A DNA stretch of 64,000 nt from JALCLA01 sp965653565 (GCA_965653565.1 CBFHAI010000023.1:1-64000); one strand, 5' to 3'. Counted from the first letter of the stretch, positions 26,932 to 35,728 are shown. Numbers and translations are program-made. The notes: generated from the sequence alone by a model not told the origin.

Positions 26932-29799
26932 TCAGTCGTCCGCCGCTTCGACGCGATTGCGGCCGCGACGTTTCGCGCGATAAAGCGCCGTATCGGCACG
27001 CCGCAGCAGGTCGGAGGGATCGCCCTCCGGATGCGGCAGTTGCACCGCCACGCCGAGGCTCACCGTAAGCGGACTGTCGCCGCGCGAGAAGCGCTGACGC
27101 AGGCGTTCGGCGCGGGCGACGGCTTCGTCCAGGTGCAGCCCGGGCAGCACCAGCGCGAACTCTTCGCCGCCGAAGCGCGCCAGCAATTCGCGCACCGGCC
27201 GCACGCCCTGCGCCAGTTGTTGCGCGACCCAGCGCAACTGCTTGTCGCCTTCGAGATGGCCGTGGCGATCGTTGAATTGTTTGAAGTGATCGACGTCGAC
27301 CATGATCAGCGCCAGCGGCTGCTGCAGTTCGCCGCAGCGCTGCCATTCGCGCGCCAGCGCCTGTTCCAGCGCGCGGCGGTTCGGCACGCCGGTGAGGCTG
27401 TCTTCGGTGGCCAGCTCGGCCAGTTTGCGGTTGGCGGCTTCGAGTTCGGCGGTGCGTTCGGAGATGCGTTTTTCCAGCCGCCGTTTGGTGGCGACGAATT
27501 GCCGGTAGCGCAGGCGCACGATCAGCTGCGTCGCCGCCGCCACCGCCAGCATCACCAGCAAGGTGCCGGCGGCCCAGGCCAGCGGCGTCTGGTACCAGTA
27601 CGGCTGCACCTGCAGCGGATAACGCAGCGTTTTCGCGAGCCGGCCGCTGCGCGTGCGGGCCTGGACTTCGAGCTGGTATTCGCCGGGCGCCAGGCTGCGA
27701 TAGAGCAAATCGCGCTCGCCGCGCCATTCGCTCCAGGCGTCGGTGTGGCCGAGCATGCGGTAGCGGAATTCGATGTCAGGTTCCATCGTGGTGAGGCCGA
27801 AGCGGAACGACAGCCCCGGCTCCGGCGGCAGCACGCGCGCTCCTCCCTGGGGCAGCAGCGGTTGCGCGATCGGCGTGGCATCGCGCAGGCGCAGTTCGAA
27901 GCGCTCCAGGCTGGTCACCAGCGGTACTTCGGGCGTCTCGGGAATCGACGGATCGAATTGCAGCAGGCCTTTCCAGACGTTCGCGCGCAGCATGCCGTCG
28001 TCGTGCACCTGCACCTGGCTGAAGCCTCGCGCCAGGCGCGAGGCGAGCCGCACCGGTTTGAAGTCGCTGGCGCCGGGACGGCGATGCAGCAGTTGCCGCG
28101 AAGTCCAGGCGTAGGTGCCGAGCGGCGTCTGCGCGACCGCGGTTTCCATCGGGCGGTCGAAGACTTGCAGCGGCCCCAGATCGCTCGGCACAAAACGGGT
28201 GCCGTCGAACACGTGGCCGGCCTGCTTGGAGACGGCGTAGAGGTGCTCGTCGAGCTGATAGAGGATGGTGCCGCGCAGCGGGTCTGGATCGAGGCCGGCG
28301 GCCGGCCCGAAGGAGGTGCGTTCGAGCAGCTCGCCGTTCGCCGTGTCGAAGCGCCAGCGTTCCGGCGCGCCGCGCAGATTGCTCAGCCACAGCTCGCCGG
28401 GGGCGGTTTCGTAGAGGCCGGCGGGATTGAGACCGTCGAGCGGCCAGCGCGTCGTCACCTGCCAGCGGCCGTCGGTCACCGTCATCCACAGCACTTCGCG
28501 CTCGGCCAGCGCGTAGGCGTGCTGGGCGTCGCCGGACGAACGTTCGATCAGGTACACCGCTTCGGCCGCGGCGACACGGCGCGGTTGGGTCTGGCCGGGA
28601 TCGAGCGCGAGCACGCCTTCGCGTTCGGCCACCAGCAGGCCCTGCGGCGTGGCCTCCAGATCGAAGGCTTCCAGCGTGGTCCAGCCTTGCGGCTCGAAGC
28701 GCGGCTGGCCGCCGAGGTCGGCCTGCGCTCGCAGCACATCGACCGAGGTCGCCACCCAGAGCGTGTCGTCGTACCAAGCGCTGTCGGCGAGCGAGCCGAC
28801 CAGGCCGTGGGCTTCGGTGTAGGCGGTCCACGGCGACGGCAGTTTCAGGCGCACCAGATCGCCTTCGGTGGCGGCCCACAGGCCGCCTTCGCGATCGGTG
28901 CCGAAGGCGCTGATGGTGTAGGCGCCGAGCGGCACGCGATCGAGCAATTGCAGCGTCGGCGAGAAGCGCGTCAGCACGCCGTCGAAGCTGCCGAACACCA
29001 GCGTGCCGTCGGGCAAGGCCAGCCCGGCATACGGCGGATTGTTGGCGAATTCACTGTCGGCCACCGAAGGCAGGCGGCGGATGCCTTGCGCATCGGCTTC
29101 GAAAAAGCCGTCTTCGCTGCCCAGCAGCAGGCCATCGCCGCGCGCTTCGACCAGTACCAGGGTGCGATCGGCAAACACGTCGGCACCCGGGATCGGCACC
29201 AGGCGGCCATCTTCGAAGCGTGTGATGCCGACGCCTTTGACGCGCGCGTAGAGCGCTTCGCCGACGACATTGAAGCCGCGCACTTCCGGTTCCAGCGGCC
29301 AGTGGCGGGTGCTGCCGTCGCGGCCGAGGAAGAACAGCCGGCGGCTGGCGCGGAAGTAGAGGCCGCGCGACGTTTCCAGCACGCTCCACACGTCGCCGAC
29401 GTTGGCATCGGCGCCGGTCAGACCGAATCGCGGACGCAGGTCGTGATAGCGCATTTCGCCGGTATCGGCGGTTTCGATCGCGCCGAACTGATCGTAGCCG
29501 CCGACGTAGATGCGCCCGTCCCAACCGTTGTGCAGCGCGCGCGCCGGCGACAGGCCGGGCAGTTCGAAGTTTTCCCATTCGCCGCCGCGGTAGCGCAGCA
29601 CGCCTTCGAAGTTGCCGACGTAGATCGCACCGCCATCGTCGGACGTGACCGACAGATGCGACGGCGCGGACGGGTAATCTTCCGAGGTGTAGCGTTGCAT
29701 TAGCGGCTGGCCGCGCATCGTCGCGGCAGCGGCGGAAAAGGCCAGCGGCAGCAGCAACAGCAGGGCGAGCGCGCGGCTCGGGAAGATCACGGCGGACAT
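26932..29799 (-). CDS. Diguanylate cyclase with N-terminal beta-propeller sensor
   Basis: 955 residues; the start MSAVIFPSRALALLLLLPLAFSAAAA is a signal peptide. Residues ~35-640 are repeats resembling two-component-regulator propellers (e.g. SEDYPSAPSHLSVTSDDGGAIYVGNFEGVLRYRGGEWENF). A Y_Y_Y-like domain (~670-740, FRYRMLGHTDAWSEW...LAPGEYQLEVQARTRSGR) and one membrane helix (~760-785) follow. The coiled stalk leads to GGDEF. The catalytic GGEEF is at residues 877-881 with DVDHFKQFNDRHGH upstream, so c-di-GMP synthesis is expected. The inhibitory RxxD site is not conserved (PVRE at that position), suggesting weak product feedback. Periplasmic sensing is inferred; the ligand is unknown. Confidence 0.9.
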   Translation of the reverse strand: MSAVIFPSRALALLLLLPLAFSAAAATMRGQPLMQRYTSEDYPSAPSHLSVTSDDGGAIYVGNFEGVLRYRGGEWENFELPGLSPARALHNGWDGRIYVGGYDQFGAIETADTGEMRYHDLRPRFGLTGADANVGDVWSVLETSRGLYFRASRRLFFLGRDGSTRHWPLEPEVRGFNVVGEALYARVKGVGITRFEDGRLVPIPGADVFADRTLVLVEARGDGLLLGSEDGFFEADAQGIRRLPSVADSEFANNPPYAGLALPDGTLVFGSFDGVLTRFSPTLQLLDRVPLGAYTISAFGTDREGGLWAATEGDLVRLKLPSPWTAYTEAHGLVGSLADSAWYDDTLWVATSVDVLRAQADLGGQPRFEPQGWTTLEAFDLEATPQGLLVAEREGVLALDPGQTQPRRVAAAEAVYLIERSSGDAQHAYALAEREVLWMTVTDGRWQVTTRWPLDGLNPAGLYETAPGELWLSNLRGAPERWRFDTANGELLERTSFGPAAGLDPDPLRGTILYQLDEHLYAVSKQAGHVFDGTRFVPSDLGPLQVFDRPMETAVAQTPLGTYAWTSRQLLHRRPGASDFKPVRLASRLARGFSQVQVHDDGMLRANVWKGLLQFDPSIPETPEVPLVTSLERFELRLRDATPIAQPLLPQGGARVLPPEPGLSFRFGLTTMEPDIEFRYRMLGHTDAWSEWRGERDLLYRSLAPGEYQLEVQARTRSGRLAKTLRYPLQVQPYWYQTPLAWAAGTLLVMLAVAAATQLIVRLRYRQFVATKRRLEKRISERTAELEAANRKLAELATEDSLTGVPNRRALEQALAREWQRCGELQQPLALIMVDVDHFKQFNDRHGHLEGDKQLRWVAQQLAQGVRPVRELLARFGGEEFALVLPGLHLDEAVARAERLRQRFSRGDSPLTVSLGVAVQLPHPEGDPSDLLRRADTALYRAKRRGRNRVEAADD

Positions 29800-29939
29800 C
29801 GTTTCAGTCTGCCGCAAAGTCGCGCCCGCTGAGGGCGAGTTAAAGTGAGCGCCCTCACACTCCGGCATCGACGCAGGCGCCATTGCGACGATTGGCAGGA
29901 CCGGTGCGTCTTGGTTGGCGAATGGCAGACGGAACCCTC

Positions 29940-30503
29940 ATGAACGCGACCGGCTTCGGCGCGGAGATCGACGACCTCACCCTGGCGCGTGCCCGCCGCG
30001 GCGATGGCGCCGCCTTCGAGCAGATCTACCGGCGCTACTCGCGCGCCGCCTTCTCGCTGGCGCTGCGCTTGTGCGGGCGTTCGGACATGGCGGAGGACGT
30101 GGTGCAGGAGGCATTCCTGAAGGCGATGGAAAAGCTTTCGAGCTATCGCGGCGAAGCGCCGTTCGGTGCCTGGCTCAAGCGCCTGGTGGCCAACAGCGCG
30201 ATCGACCGCCTGCGCGCCGAAAAGCGTTGGGTGGATCCGGAGTTCGCGGCGGTGCCCGAACCGCAGCACGACGCCGGCAGCGAGGCCCAGGTGGAAGCCC
30301 TGGGTTTGCTGGCCCGGATGTCGGCACCGGCACGAGCGGCGCTGGTGCTGCATGAGTTGGAAGGGTACAGCCACACCGAGTTGGCCGCACTGTTCGGACG
30401 CAGCGAAAGTTATTCGAAGTCCCTGCTTTCACGCGGCATAGCGCGTTTGCGCGGGATGCTCGAATCGGATGAGGCAAAAATGGCGGTAGAGGAAACCCGA
30501 TGA
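29940..30503 (+). CDS. ECF-type RNA polymerase sigma factor
   Basis: 187 residues from ATG 29940, preceded by GGA six bases upstream; an ATG at 29922 is an alternative. Region 2 reads DGAAFEQIYRRYSRAAFSLALRLCGRSDMAEDVVQEAFLKAMEKLSSYRGEAPFGAWLKRLVANSAIDRLR. Region 4 reads MSAPARAALVLHELEGYSHTELAALFGRSESYSKSLLSRGIARLR. It is a short group-4 sigma factor. Its stop overlaps the next gene's start by four bases (ATGA), the usual arrangement with a cognate anti-sigma factor. Divergent from the diguanylate cyclase gene, 140 bases away. Confidence 0.9.
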   Translation: MNATGFGAEIDDLTLARARRGDGAAFEQIYRRYSRAAFSLALRLCGRSDMAEDVVQEAFLKAMEKLSSYRGEAPFGAWLKRLVANSAIDRLRAEKRWVDPEFAAVPEPQHDAGSEAQVEALGLLARMSAPARAALVLHELEGYSHTELAALFGRSESYSKSLLSRGIARLRGMLESDEAKMAVEETR

Positions 30504-30922
30504 ATCGCGCAGGCGACTTTGACAGCAACGACTGGCGGGCCTACCTGCACCAGTTGCCGGAAACCGACGCGCCGGAAGGCCTGTGGGCGCGGATCGCCGC
30601 GGCGCAGGCCCAGGCCCAGGCCGCCAAGCCCCGTCGCGCGCGGCCACGCTGGCTGCCGGCGATCGGATTGGCGGCAGCGGCGGCGCTGGCGGCGGTGCTG
30701 GTGATTCCGCGTGAGGCGCCCGTGGATTCGGAGGCGATCGAAGATCCGACGACGCTGGCGGTGGCGGCCGATGCCGTCGATGTGCGCTCGCTCGACGACG
30801 CCATCGCGCTGGCCTATGCGCGTAATGCGGCGCAGGACGAACTCGATGCTCTGTGGCAGACGCGCGAACGCCTGATGGCGAGCGCGTCGGATGTGGCGCC
30901 GCCGCTGTTGGCGCGCCTGTAA
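30500..30922 (+). CDS. Putative anti-sigma factor, single-pass membrane protein
   Basis: 140 residues. The cytoplasmic N-terminal ~48 residues (WRAYLHQLPETDAPEGLWARIAAAQAQAQ) precede one membrane helix (WLPAIGLAAAAALAAVLVIP) and an ~70-residue periplasmic tail. There is no Cys, so this is not a zinc-binding (ZAS) anti-sigma. The assignment rests on the ATGA overlap with the sigma gene and on topology, not on a family match. It could instead be a structural membrane protein. Confidence 0.6.
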   Translation: MNRAGDFDSNDWRAYLHQLPETDAPEGLWARIAAAQAQAQAAKPRRARPRWLPAIGLAAAAALAAVLVIPREAPVDSEAIEDPTTLAVAADAVDVRSLDDAIALAYARNAAQDELDALWQTRERLMASASDVAPPLLARL

Positions 30923-30950
30923 TGTGGTGTTGCGATATCTGGAGATGCTC

Positions 30951-31901
30951 ATGAACCTGTCCTTCCCCCGTTCGTTGCTCGCCGGCGCGTTGCTCGCCGT
31001 GATGGCGGGGACGGTTGCCGCGCAGGACACGGCGCCGGCGGCCGTCGAGCAGCGCCTGCACGAGGAGATCCAGTCGCTGCTGCTGCGGCTGGTGGATAGC
31101 GGCGCGCTGCCGTCCGACCCGCAGGGCGCGTTGTCGCTCGCCTCGCCGGCCACCCGTCAACCCGATTTCGGCGCGATCGTCGATGTGCGTTTCCGCGCCA
31201 ACGCCGACACCGGCCTGCCGGTGCTGGGCGTGACACCGGGCAGCAGTGCCGCGGCCCTGGGGGTAAAGCCGGGCGACCGCCTGCTCGCGATCAACGGCGC
31301 GCCGCTCGCCGGCCTGGGCGCCGACGGCGATGGCCGCTCGCTGGCCGCGCGCGCACTGCGCGACGGCCTGCTCGCCAACAACGAATCGATCGAGTTGAGC
31401 GTGGCGCGCGGCGACAGCGTGCAAGTGTTGCGCGGCAAGGTCGACGTCGTGCAATTGCCGGCCTATCGGCTCGAACTCGGCGCTGCGCTCGCGACCGCGA
31501 GCCTGGCGGCGTCCGCCGGCGGCGACGGGGTGTCGTCGTGCGGCCGGGTCAATGTGTTCGACGTCGCGCCGCGCACCGAGAATCTGCATGCCGCGGTGTT
31601 GATCGCGATCGACGGCGAACTGCCTGGCCCGACCTCGTCGCATGTCTATCGGCTGGAACCGGGCAAGCACGTGCTGCGCGTGGCCGAGGCCATCGATTCG
31701 CATCAGTTCGGCGATCTGCAGCGCCTGACCCGCGATCGCCGCAACCGCGACGATCACTACAAGGAACTGACGATCGACGTGCAGCCCGGCATCACCTATC
31801 GGCTGGCGGCGCGCTTCATTCCGGAAAACCGCAATCGCATCCGCACCGGCGAATATTGGGAGCCGGTGATCTGGAAGGAAATCGCCGAAACCTGTCGCTG
31901 A
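30951..31901 (+). CDS. Secreted PDZ-domain protein
   Basis: 316 residues from ATG 30951 (GGAG six bases before), signal peptide MNLSFPRSLLAGALLAVMAGTVAA. Residues ~75-150 form a PDZ domain: LPVLGVTPGSSAAALGVKPGDRLLAINGAPLAGL. The C-terminal half (VLIAIDGELPGPTSSHVYRLEPGKHVLRVAEAID...ELTIDVQPGITYRLAARFIPE) resembles a PEGA-like beta domain. No protease motif is visible. It follows the sigma / anti-sigma pair by 28 bases and is probably co-transcribed, which suggests an envelope-stress sensing or target role; that is inference. Confidence 0.8.
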   Translation: MNLSFPRSLLAGALLAVMAGTVAAQDTAPAAVEQRLHEEIQSLLLRLVDSGALPSDPQGALSLASPATRQPDFGAIVDVRFRANADTGLPVLGVTPGSSAAALGVKPGDRLLAINGAPLAGLGADGDGRSLAARALRDGLLANNESIELSVARGDSVQVLRGKVDVVQLPAYRLELGAALATASLAASAGGDGVSSCGRVNVFDVAPRTENLHAAVLIAIDGELPGPTSSHVYRLEPGKHVLRVAEAIDSHQFGDLQRLTRDRRNRDDHYKELTIDVQPGITYRLAARFIPENRNRIRTGEYWEPVIWKEIAETCR

Positions 31902-31951
31902 GGTCCGCGCAGGCGGTTCGATCCGGCGCGACGCGCTGGTAGGCTGACGCC

Positions 31952-32713
31952 ATGACTGTGCTCAGCGTCAACGTCAACAAAGTGGCCGTGCTGCGCAACT
32001 CGCGCGGCGGCGGATCGCCCTCGGTGGTGAAGGCCGCGCAGGTGGCGATCGCCGCCGGCTGCGGCGGCATCACCGTGCATCCGCGGCCGGACCAGCGCCA
32101 CATCCGGCCGCACGATGTGCGCGATCTTGCCGACGTGGTCCGCGGCCGCGTCGAGTACAACCTGGAAGGCAATCCGTTCGCGCCGGCGCGCGATGGCTAT
32201 CCCGGATTTCTCGCATTGGTCGACGAAGTGCGCCCGCAGCAGGCGACCCTGGTGCCGGACGGCGACGGCCAGATCACCTCCGACCATGGGTTCGATCTGG
32301 GACGCGATGCCGAGCGTTTGCGCCCGCTGATCCGCGAACTGCGCGCAATGGGCGTGCGCGTGAGTCTCTTCATGGATGCCGGCGCTGCCGGCATCGAACG
32401 TGCGGCGGAACTGGGCGCCGACCGCATCGAGATCTACACCGGGCCCTTCGCCCACGCCTTCGCGGTTGGCGATTTCAGCGCGGAACTGGAGCGTTGCGCG
32501 CAGACGGCGCGGCGGGCGCAGGCGGTCGGCCTGGGCGTCAACGCCGGGCATGATCTGAGCCAGCAGAATCTCGGCGATTTTCTGCGGGCGGTGCCGAACG
32601 TGCTGGAAGTATCGATCGGCCACGCGCTGTTCGACGAGGCCCTGTATGCGGGCCTCGATGCCACGGTTCGCGCTTATCTGGCGGTGATCGCCGGCGCGAC
32701 GCCGGCGACCTGA
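31952..32713 (+). CDS. pdxJ: Pyridoxine 5'-phosphate synthase PdxJ
   Basis: 253 residues. Family blocks: LSVNVNKVAVLRNSRGGGSPSVVKAAQVAIAAGCGGITVHPRPDQRHI, VEYNLEGNP, PQQATLVPDGDGQITSDHGFDL, VSLFMDAG, ADRIEIYTGPFAHAF, LGVNAGHDLSQQNL and EVSIGHALFDEALY. It condenses 3-amino-2-oxopropyl phosphate with deoxyxylulose 5-phosphate in vitamin B6 synthesis (TIM barrel, cytoplasm). In Xanthomonas pdxJ also lies next to the tonB-exbBD cluster near gyrB, so the neighbourhood is conserved. It is convergent with the third exbD here. Confidence 0.95.
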   Translation: MTVLSVNVNKVAVLRNSRGGGSPSVVKAAQVAIAAGCGGITVHPRPDQRHIRPHDVRDLADVVRGRVEYNLEGNPFAPARDGYPGFLALVDEVRPQQATLVPDGDGQITSDHGFDLGRDAERLRPLIRELRAMGVRVSLFMDAGAAGIERAAELGADRIEIYTGPFAHAFAVGDFSAELERCAQTARRAQAVGLGVNAGHDLSQQNLGDFLRAVPNVLEVSIGHALFDEALYAGLDATVRAYLAVIAGATPAT

Positions 32714-32744
32714 TTCCTCACTCGCCTCAATCGAGCGTGACGCG

Positions 32745-33140
32745 TCAATCCAGTGCGATGCGTTCCAGCCCGGCGCGACGGGCGCGGGCCATCACATCGG
32801 CGACGCGTTCATAGGCGGCGTCAGGATCGGCTTCGATCTGCAGCACCGCCGGTTTCTCGCGGCCGGCTTCGGTGCGCATCGCGGCGTCGATCGCCAGCAT
32901 CGGCATCGGAATGCCATCCCAGCTCAAGCTGCCGTCGGCGCGGATCTGCAGCGCGATCGGTTCGGTGGGTGGCGGCGGCAATGGATCGGGGGTGACGGAC
33001 GGCAGGTCGAGGGTCAGGGTCCGGCTCAGCATCGGTGTGGCGACCATGAAGATGATCAGCAGCACCAGCATCACGTCGACCAGCGGCGTGATATTCATTT
33101 CCGAGATCGTGCCGTTGCGGGCTTGCGCAGCGAAGGCCAT
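32745..33140 (-). CDS. ExbD/TolR-family biopolymer transport protein (third copy)
   Basis: 131 residues from MAFAAQARNGTISEMNITPLVD. One membrane helix carries the conserved proton-path Asp in TPLVDVMLVLLIIFMVATPML. The periplasmic domain follows (LTLDLPSVTPDPLPPPPTEPIALQIRADGSL). It is more divergent than the two ExbDs at 33281-34142 and is separated from them by 140 bases containing a terminator hairpin (33229-33262), so it probably has its own promoter. A separate role, or partnership with another ExbB/TolQ, is inferred. Confidence 0.88.
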   Translation of the reverse strand: MAFAAQARNGTISEMNITPLVDVMLVLLIIFMVATPMLSRTLTLDLPSVTPDPLPPPPTEPIALQIRADGSLSWDGIPMPMLAIDAAMRTEAGREKPAVLQIEADPDAAYERVADVMARARRAGLERIALD

Positions 33141-33228
33141 GGTTCCGCTCCCTTTGCGTGGAAGGCGAATCCAGCGTACGCCTGCGTACGGCCTGCGCGC
33201 AACGGGCCGAAAGCAAAAGAAGGTGCGC

Positions 33229-33262
33229 AAAAGAAAACGCCGCCCGGAGGCGGCGTCGATCT
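33229..33262 (-). terminator. Rho-independent terminator after the tonB-exbB-exbD-exbD operon
   Basis: Perfect 8-base stem ACGCCGCC / GGCGGCGT (33237-33244 with 33249-33256) and a CGGA loop. On the minus strand it is followed by a T-rich tail (TTTTCTTTT). It lies just after the second exbD stop and before the third exbD. Confidence 0.8.
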
Positions 33263-33280
33263 TTGCGGCTGGCGAAGCGG

Positions 33281-33703
33281 TTACTGCAGCGCTTCGACGA
33301 AGCCGATCTTTTCCATGCCGGCGTTCTTCGCCGTGGCCAGCACTTCGGCCAGCACTTCGTACTGGGCTTCCGGGCTCGGCTCGAGTTCGAGCGTGGGCTG
33401 CGGATCGCGCGTGGCTTCCACTTTCAGCGACGGCTCGAGGGCCGACTTCGGCAGCGGGCTGTTGTCCCAGAACAGCATGCCGCCGTCGTCGATGCGCAGA
33501 CGGATCGGCTTGGGCGGTTCTTTCGGGTCGTCCGGCACATTGTTGCTGGCTTGCGGCAGGTCGATCTGGATTTCGTACGACAGCATGGGCGCCGTCACCA
33601 TGAAGATGATCAGCAGCACCAGCATCACGTCGACCAGCGGCGTGACGTTGATGTCGCCCATCGGGGCGGAGTTGCCGCCGCCGGAATTGGAACTGAAAGC
33701 CAT
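33281..33703 (-). CDS. exbD2: Biopolymer transport protein ExbD (ExbD2)
   Basis: 140 residues. The cytoplasmic N-tail SSNSGGGNSAPMGDINVTPLVD leads into one helix with the conserved Asp (PLVDVMLVLLIIFMVTAPML). The periplasmic domain is acidic and Pro-rich. It is last in the tonB-exbB-exbD1-exbD2 transcript, 25 bases after the first exbD. In Xanthomonas campestris pv. campestris exbD2 is dispensable for iron uptake but needed for plant-related responses, so the duplicate may tune receptor specificity here too. Numbering by gene order is an inference. Confidence 0.9.
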   Translation of the reverse strand: MAFSSNSGGGNSAPMGDINVTPLVDVMLVLLIIFMVTAPMLSYEIQIDLPQASNNVPDDPKEPPKPIRLRIDDGGMLFWDNSPLPKSALEPSLKVEATRDPQPTLELEPSPEAQYEVLAEVLATAKNAGMEKIGFVEALQ

Positions 33704-33728
33704 GGGGTGATCCTTTTCCTGTCCGGCC

Positions 33729-34142
33729 TTAGCGTTCGGGCGTAGCCACGAAGCCGACCTTGGCGATGCCCACGTCCTTGGCCGTCTTCACCACTTCCGA
33801 GACGAGACGGTATTTGGTCGTCTTGTCGGCGCGGATGTCGATGCGCGGCTGCGGCTTCTTCTGGGCTTCGACCGCGAGCTGGGACTCAAGCACGGCTTTC
33901 TGCACGCGCTCGTCGTTCCAGTAGATTTCGCCGTCGGCCTTGATCGCCAGCGTGATCGGACGGCCCGGATCGACCGGCCGATTGTCGAGCGTCGCTTCAG
34001 GCAGCTCGATTACCACCTTGTGGGCCATCAGGGGCGCCGTGATCATGAAGATGATCAAGAGCACCAGCATCACGTCCACGAGGGGCGTGACGTTGATTTC
34101 GGCCATCGGGCCGCCGCCGCCGCTACTGTTGCTGAAGGCCAT
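33729..34142 (-). CDS. exbD1: Biopolymer transport protein ExbD (ExbD1)
   Basis: 137 residues, MAFSNSSGGGGPMAEINVTPLVDVMLVLLIIFMITAPLM, with the proton-path Asp in the single helix. The periplasmic domain ends KDVGIAKVGFVATPE. It uses proton motive force with ExbB to energise TonB. It follows exbB by 32 bases. The N-terminal 35 residues are nearly identical to the second copy, suggesting recent duplication or gene conversion, while the periplasmic parts differ. Confidence 0.92.
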   Translation of the reverse strand: MAFSNSSGGGGPMAEINVTPLVDVMLVLLIIFMITAPLMAHKVVIELPEATLDNRPVDPGRPITLAIKADGEIYWNDERVQKAVLESQLAVEAQKKPQPRIDIRADKTTKYRLVSEVVKTAKDVGIAKVGFVATPER

Positions 34143-34174
34143 GTCTCAAGGCTCCGTCGGGCTGCCGTGACGTC

Positions 34175-35050
34175 TTAGCGCTTGACGGCCGCAACGTCGC
34201 CGACGCGCGAGCCGGTGGCGAAGAAGTCGTGCAGATCGTGCGCGAAGGTGTCGAAGCGGGCATTGGTGTTGCGGTTCATGCGCACGAAGAAGTTGTACGC
34301 GAGCACCGCCGGGATGGCGACGAACAGACCGAGCGCGGTCATGATCAGCGCTTCACCCACCGGACCTGCGACGGCGTCGATCGAGGCCTGGCCGCTGGCG
34401 CCGATGCGGATCAGGGCGCCGTAGATGCCCCACACCGTACCGAGCAGACCGACGAACGGGGCGGTCGAACCGACCGTCGCCAGCCAGGTCAGGCCGTTTT
34501 CGAGCTTGCCGCTTTCGCGGGTCACGGCCTGGCGCAGGGCGCGGTCGATGAACTCCGAGCGGTTCAGCGCTTCGACCAGGCGGCTGCCTTCGTGACGCTG
34601 ATGATGGTGCGCAGCCTGCGCGGCGTCGAGCGCGATCTTGGAGAACGGTTCGCCCTTGGGCTGTTCTTCCATGAAGCGGATCGAATCCTGCGGATTCTGC
34701 GTTTCCCAGAACGTGCTGATGACGCGATCGGCACGGGCGCGGATCACGCTGTTCTTGAGGATGTTGACGATCGTGTAGTACCACGAGCCCACCGACATCA
34801 GGATCAGGGTGAGCAGCACCACCCAGGAGACCATGAACTCGCCGGGGTTGCCGGTCATTTCGTTCCACAGATGGCTAAAGCCCATCTGCGAAAGCGCTTC
34901 GGCGTCCGAGGTGCCGGCCAGACCCGTCAGAGCGTTCGGATCGGTGGTCGCAGCCGCGGGGGCAGGCGCCGCGGTGCTCACCGCGGCCGGATCTGCCGCG
35001 GGCGTAGCCGTGGTATCGACCGGCTGAGTGGAAGCAGCATCTTGTTGCAT
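34175..35050 (-). CDS. exbB: Biopolymer transport protein ExbB (MotA/TolQ/ExbB channel)
   Basis: 291 residues, longer than E. coli ExbB (244) because of a ~65-residue Ala/Pro/Thr-rich N-terminal extension before the first helix (FMVSWVVLLTLILMSVGSWYYTI). The MotA_ExbB core follows: NGLTWLATVGSTAPFVGLLGTVWGIYGALIRIG and GEALIMTALGLFVAIPAVLAYNFFVR. It forms the proton channel with ExbD in the inner membrane. It starts 15 bases after the tonB stop. Confidence 0.93.
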   Translation of the reverse strand: MQQDAASTQPVDTTATPAADPAAVSTAAPAPAAATTDPNALTGLAGTSDAEALSQMGFSHLWNEMTGNPGEFMVSWVVLLTLILMSVGSWYYTIVNILKNSVIRARADRVISTFWETQNPQDSIRFMEEQPKGEPFSKIALDAAQAAHHHQRHEGSRLVEALNRSEFIDRALRQAVTRESGKLENGLTWLATVGSTAPFVGLLGTVWGIYGALIRIGASGQASIDAVAGPVGEALIMTALGLFVAIPAVLAYNFFVRMNRNTNARFDTFAHDLHDFFATGSRVGDVAAVKR

Positions 35051-35065
35051 AACGCCTACCCTTTG

Positions 35066-35728
35066 TTAGATATCGGTGAGTTTGAAAGAAATCGGTACCA
35101 GGACCCAGCCTTGCACCGGTGCGCCGTCCTTGGTTCCCGGGTTGAACACCCAGTTGCGAACGGCATCGATCGCAGCCCGGTCGAGCAGACGCGATCGACT
35201 GGATTTTTCCACTTCCACTTCCACCGGCCGGCCATCGGTGCCGACCAGCACGCGCAGGATGACCTCGCCTTCCTCGCGGCGACGGATCGCCTGCGGCGGA
35301 TAACGCGGCGGACGGATGCGGCGGTAGGTCTGATCTTCCGTCGGGCCGTAATCGGCCGGCGGGGCCGGCGGCGCGGGCGGAGCCGGCGGCGGTGCGGCGA
35401 CCGACATCGGCGTCGGGTCATCCAACACCACGGGCGGCGCCGGTTCCGGCGGCGGCGGCAACGGCTTGGGCTTCTCGATCACCTTCGGCGGCGGGCGCTT
35501 CGGCGGTTCGGGCGGCGGCGGCGGGGGCGGGGGAGGCGGCGGAGGCGGTTCGATGAAGGTCACATCGATCACCTCTTGCTCATCCTCTTCCGCGGTCGGC
35601 GGCGAGACCGGCGACATGACGAGCATGAAAGCGGCTACGTGGAACGCCATGGCGAATGCAAGCCCGCCGATGCGTGTCCAGTTGAGCGACTTGCTCTCGT
35701 TGTTCGAATTGTTGGTGTATTCCGTCAT
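35066..35728 (-). CDS. tonB: Energy transducer TonB
   Basis: 220 residues from ATG 35728 (MTEYTNNSNNESKSLNWTRIGG). One N-terminal membrane helix contains the conserved His (GLAFAMAFHVAAFMLVM). A Pro-rich spacer includes a run of 13 Pro at ~residues 63-75, then EPPKRPPPKVIEKPKPLPPPPEP. The C-terminal TonB domain reads PPRYPPQAIRRREEGEVILRVLVGTDG...AAIDAVRNWVFNPGTKDG. It transmits proton-motive energy to TonB-dependent outer-membrane receptors. It is first in tonB-exbB-exbD1-exbD2. A TATAAG -10-like hexamer lies upstream (35820-35825, minus strand). Confidence 0.94.
   Translation of the reverse strand: MTEYTNNSNNESKSLNWTRIGGLAFAMAFHVAAFMLVMSPVSPPTAEEDEQEVIDVTFIEPPPPPPPPPPPPPEPPKRPPPKVIEKPKPLPPPPEPAPPVVLDDPTPMSVAAPPPAPPAPPAPPADYGPTEDQTYRRIRPPRYPPQAIRRREEGEVILRVLVGTDGRPVEVEVEKSSRSRLLDRAAIDAVRNWVFNPGTKDGAPVQGWVLVPISFKLTDI

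Noticed and set aside
27031..29703. 890-codon plus-strand open frame
   Set aside because: Antisense to the diguanylate cyclase gene, which has an intact GGEEF domain.
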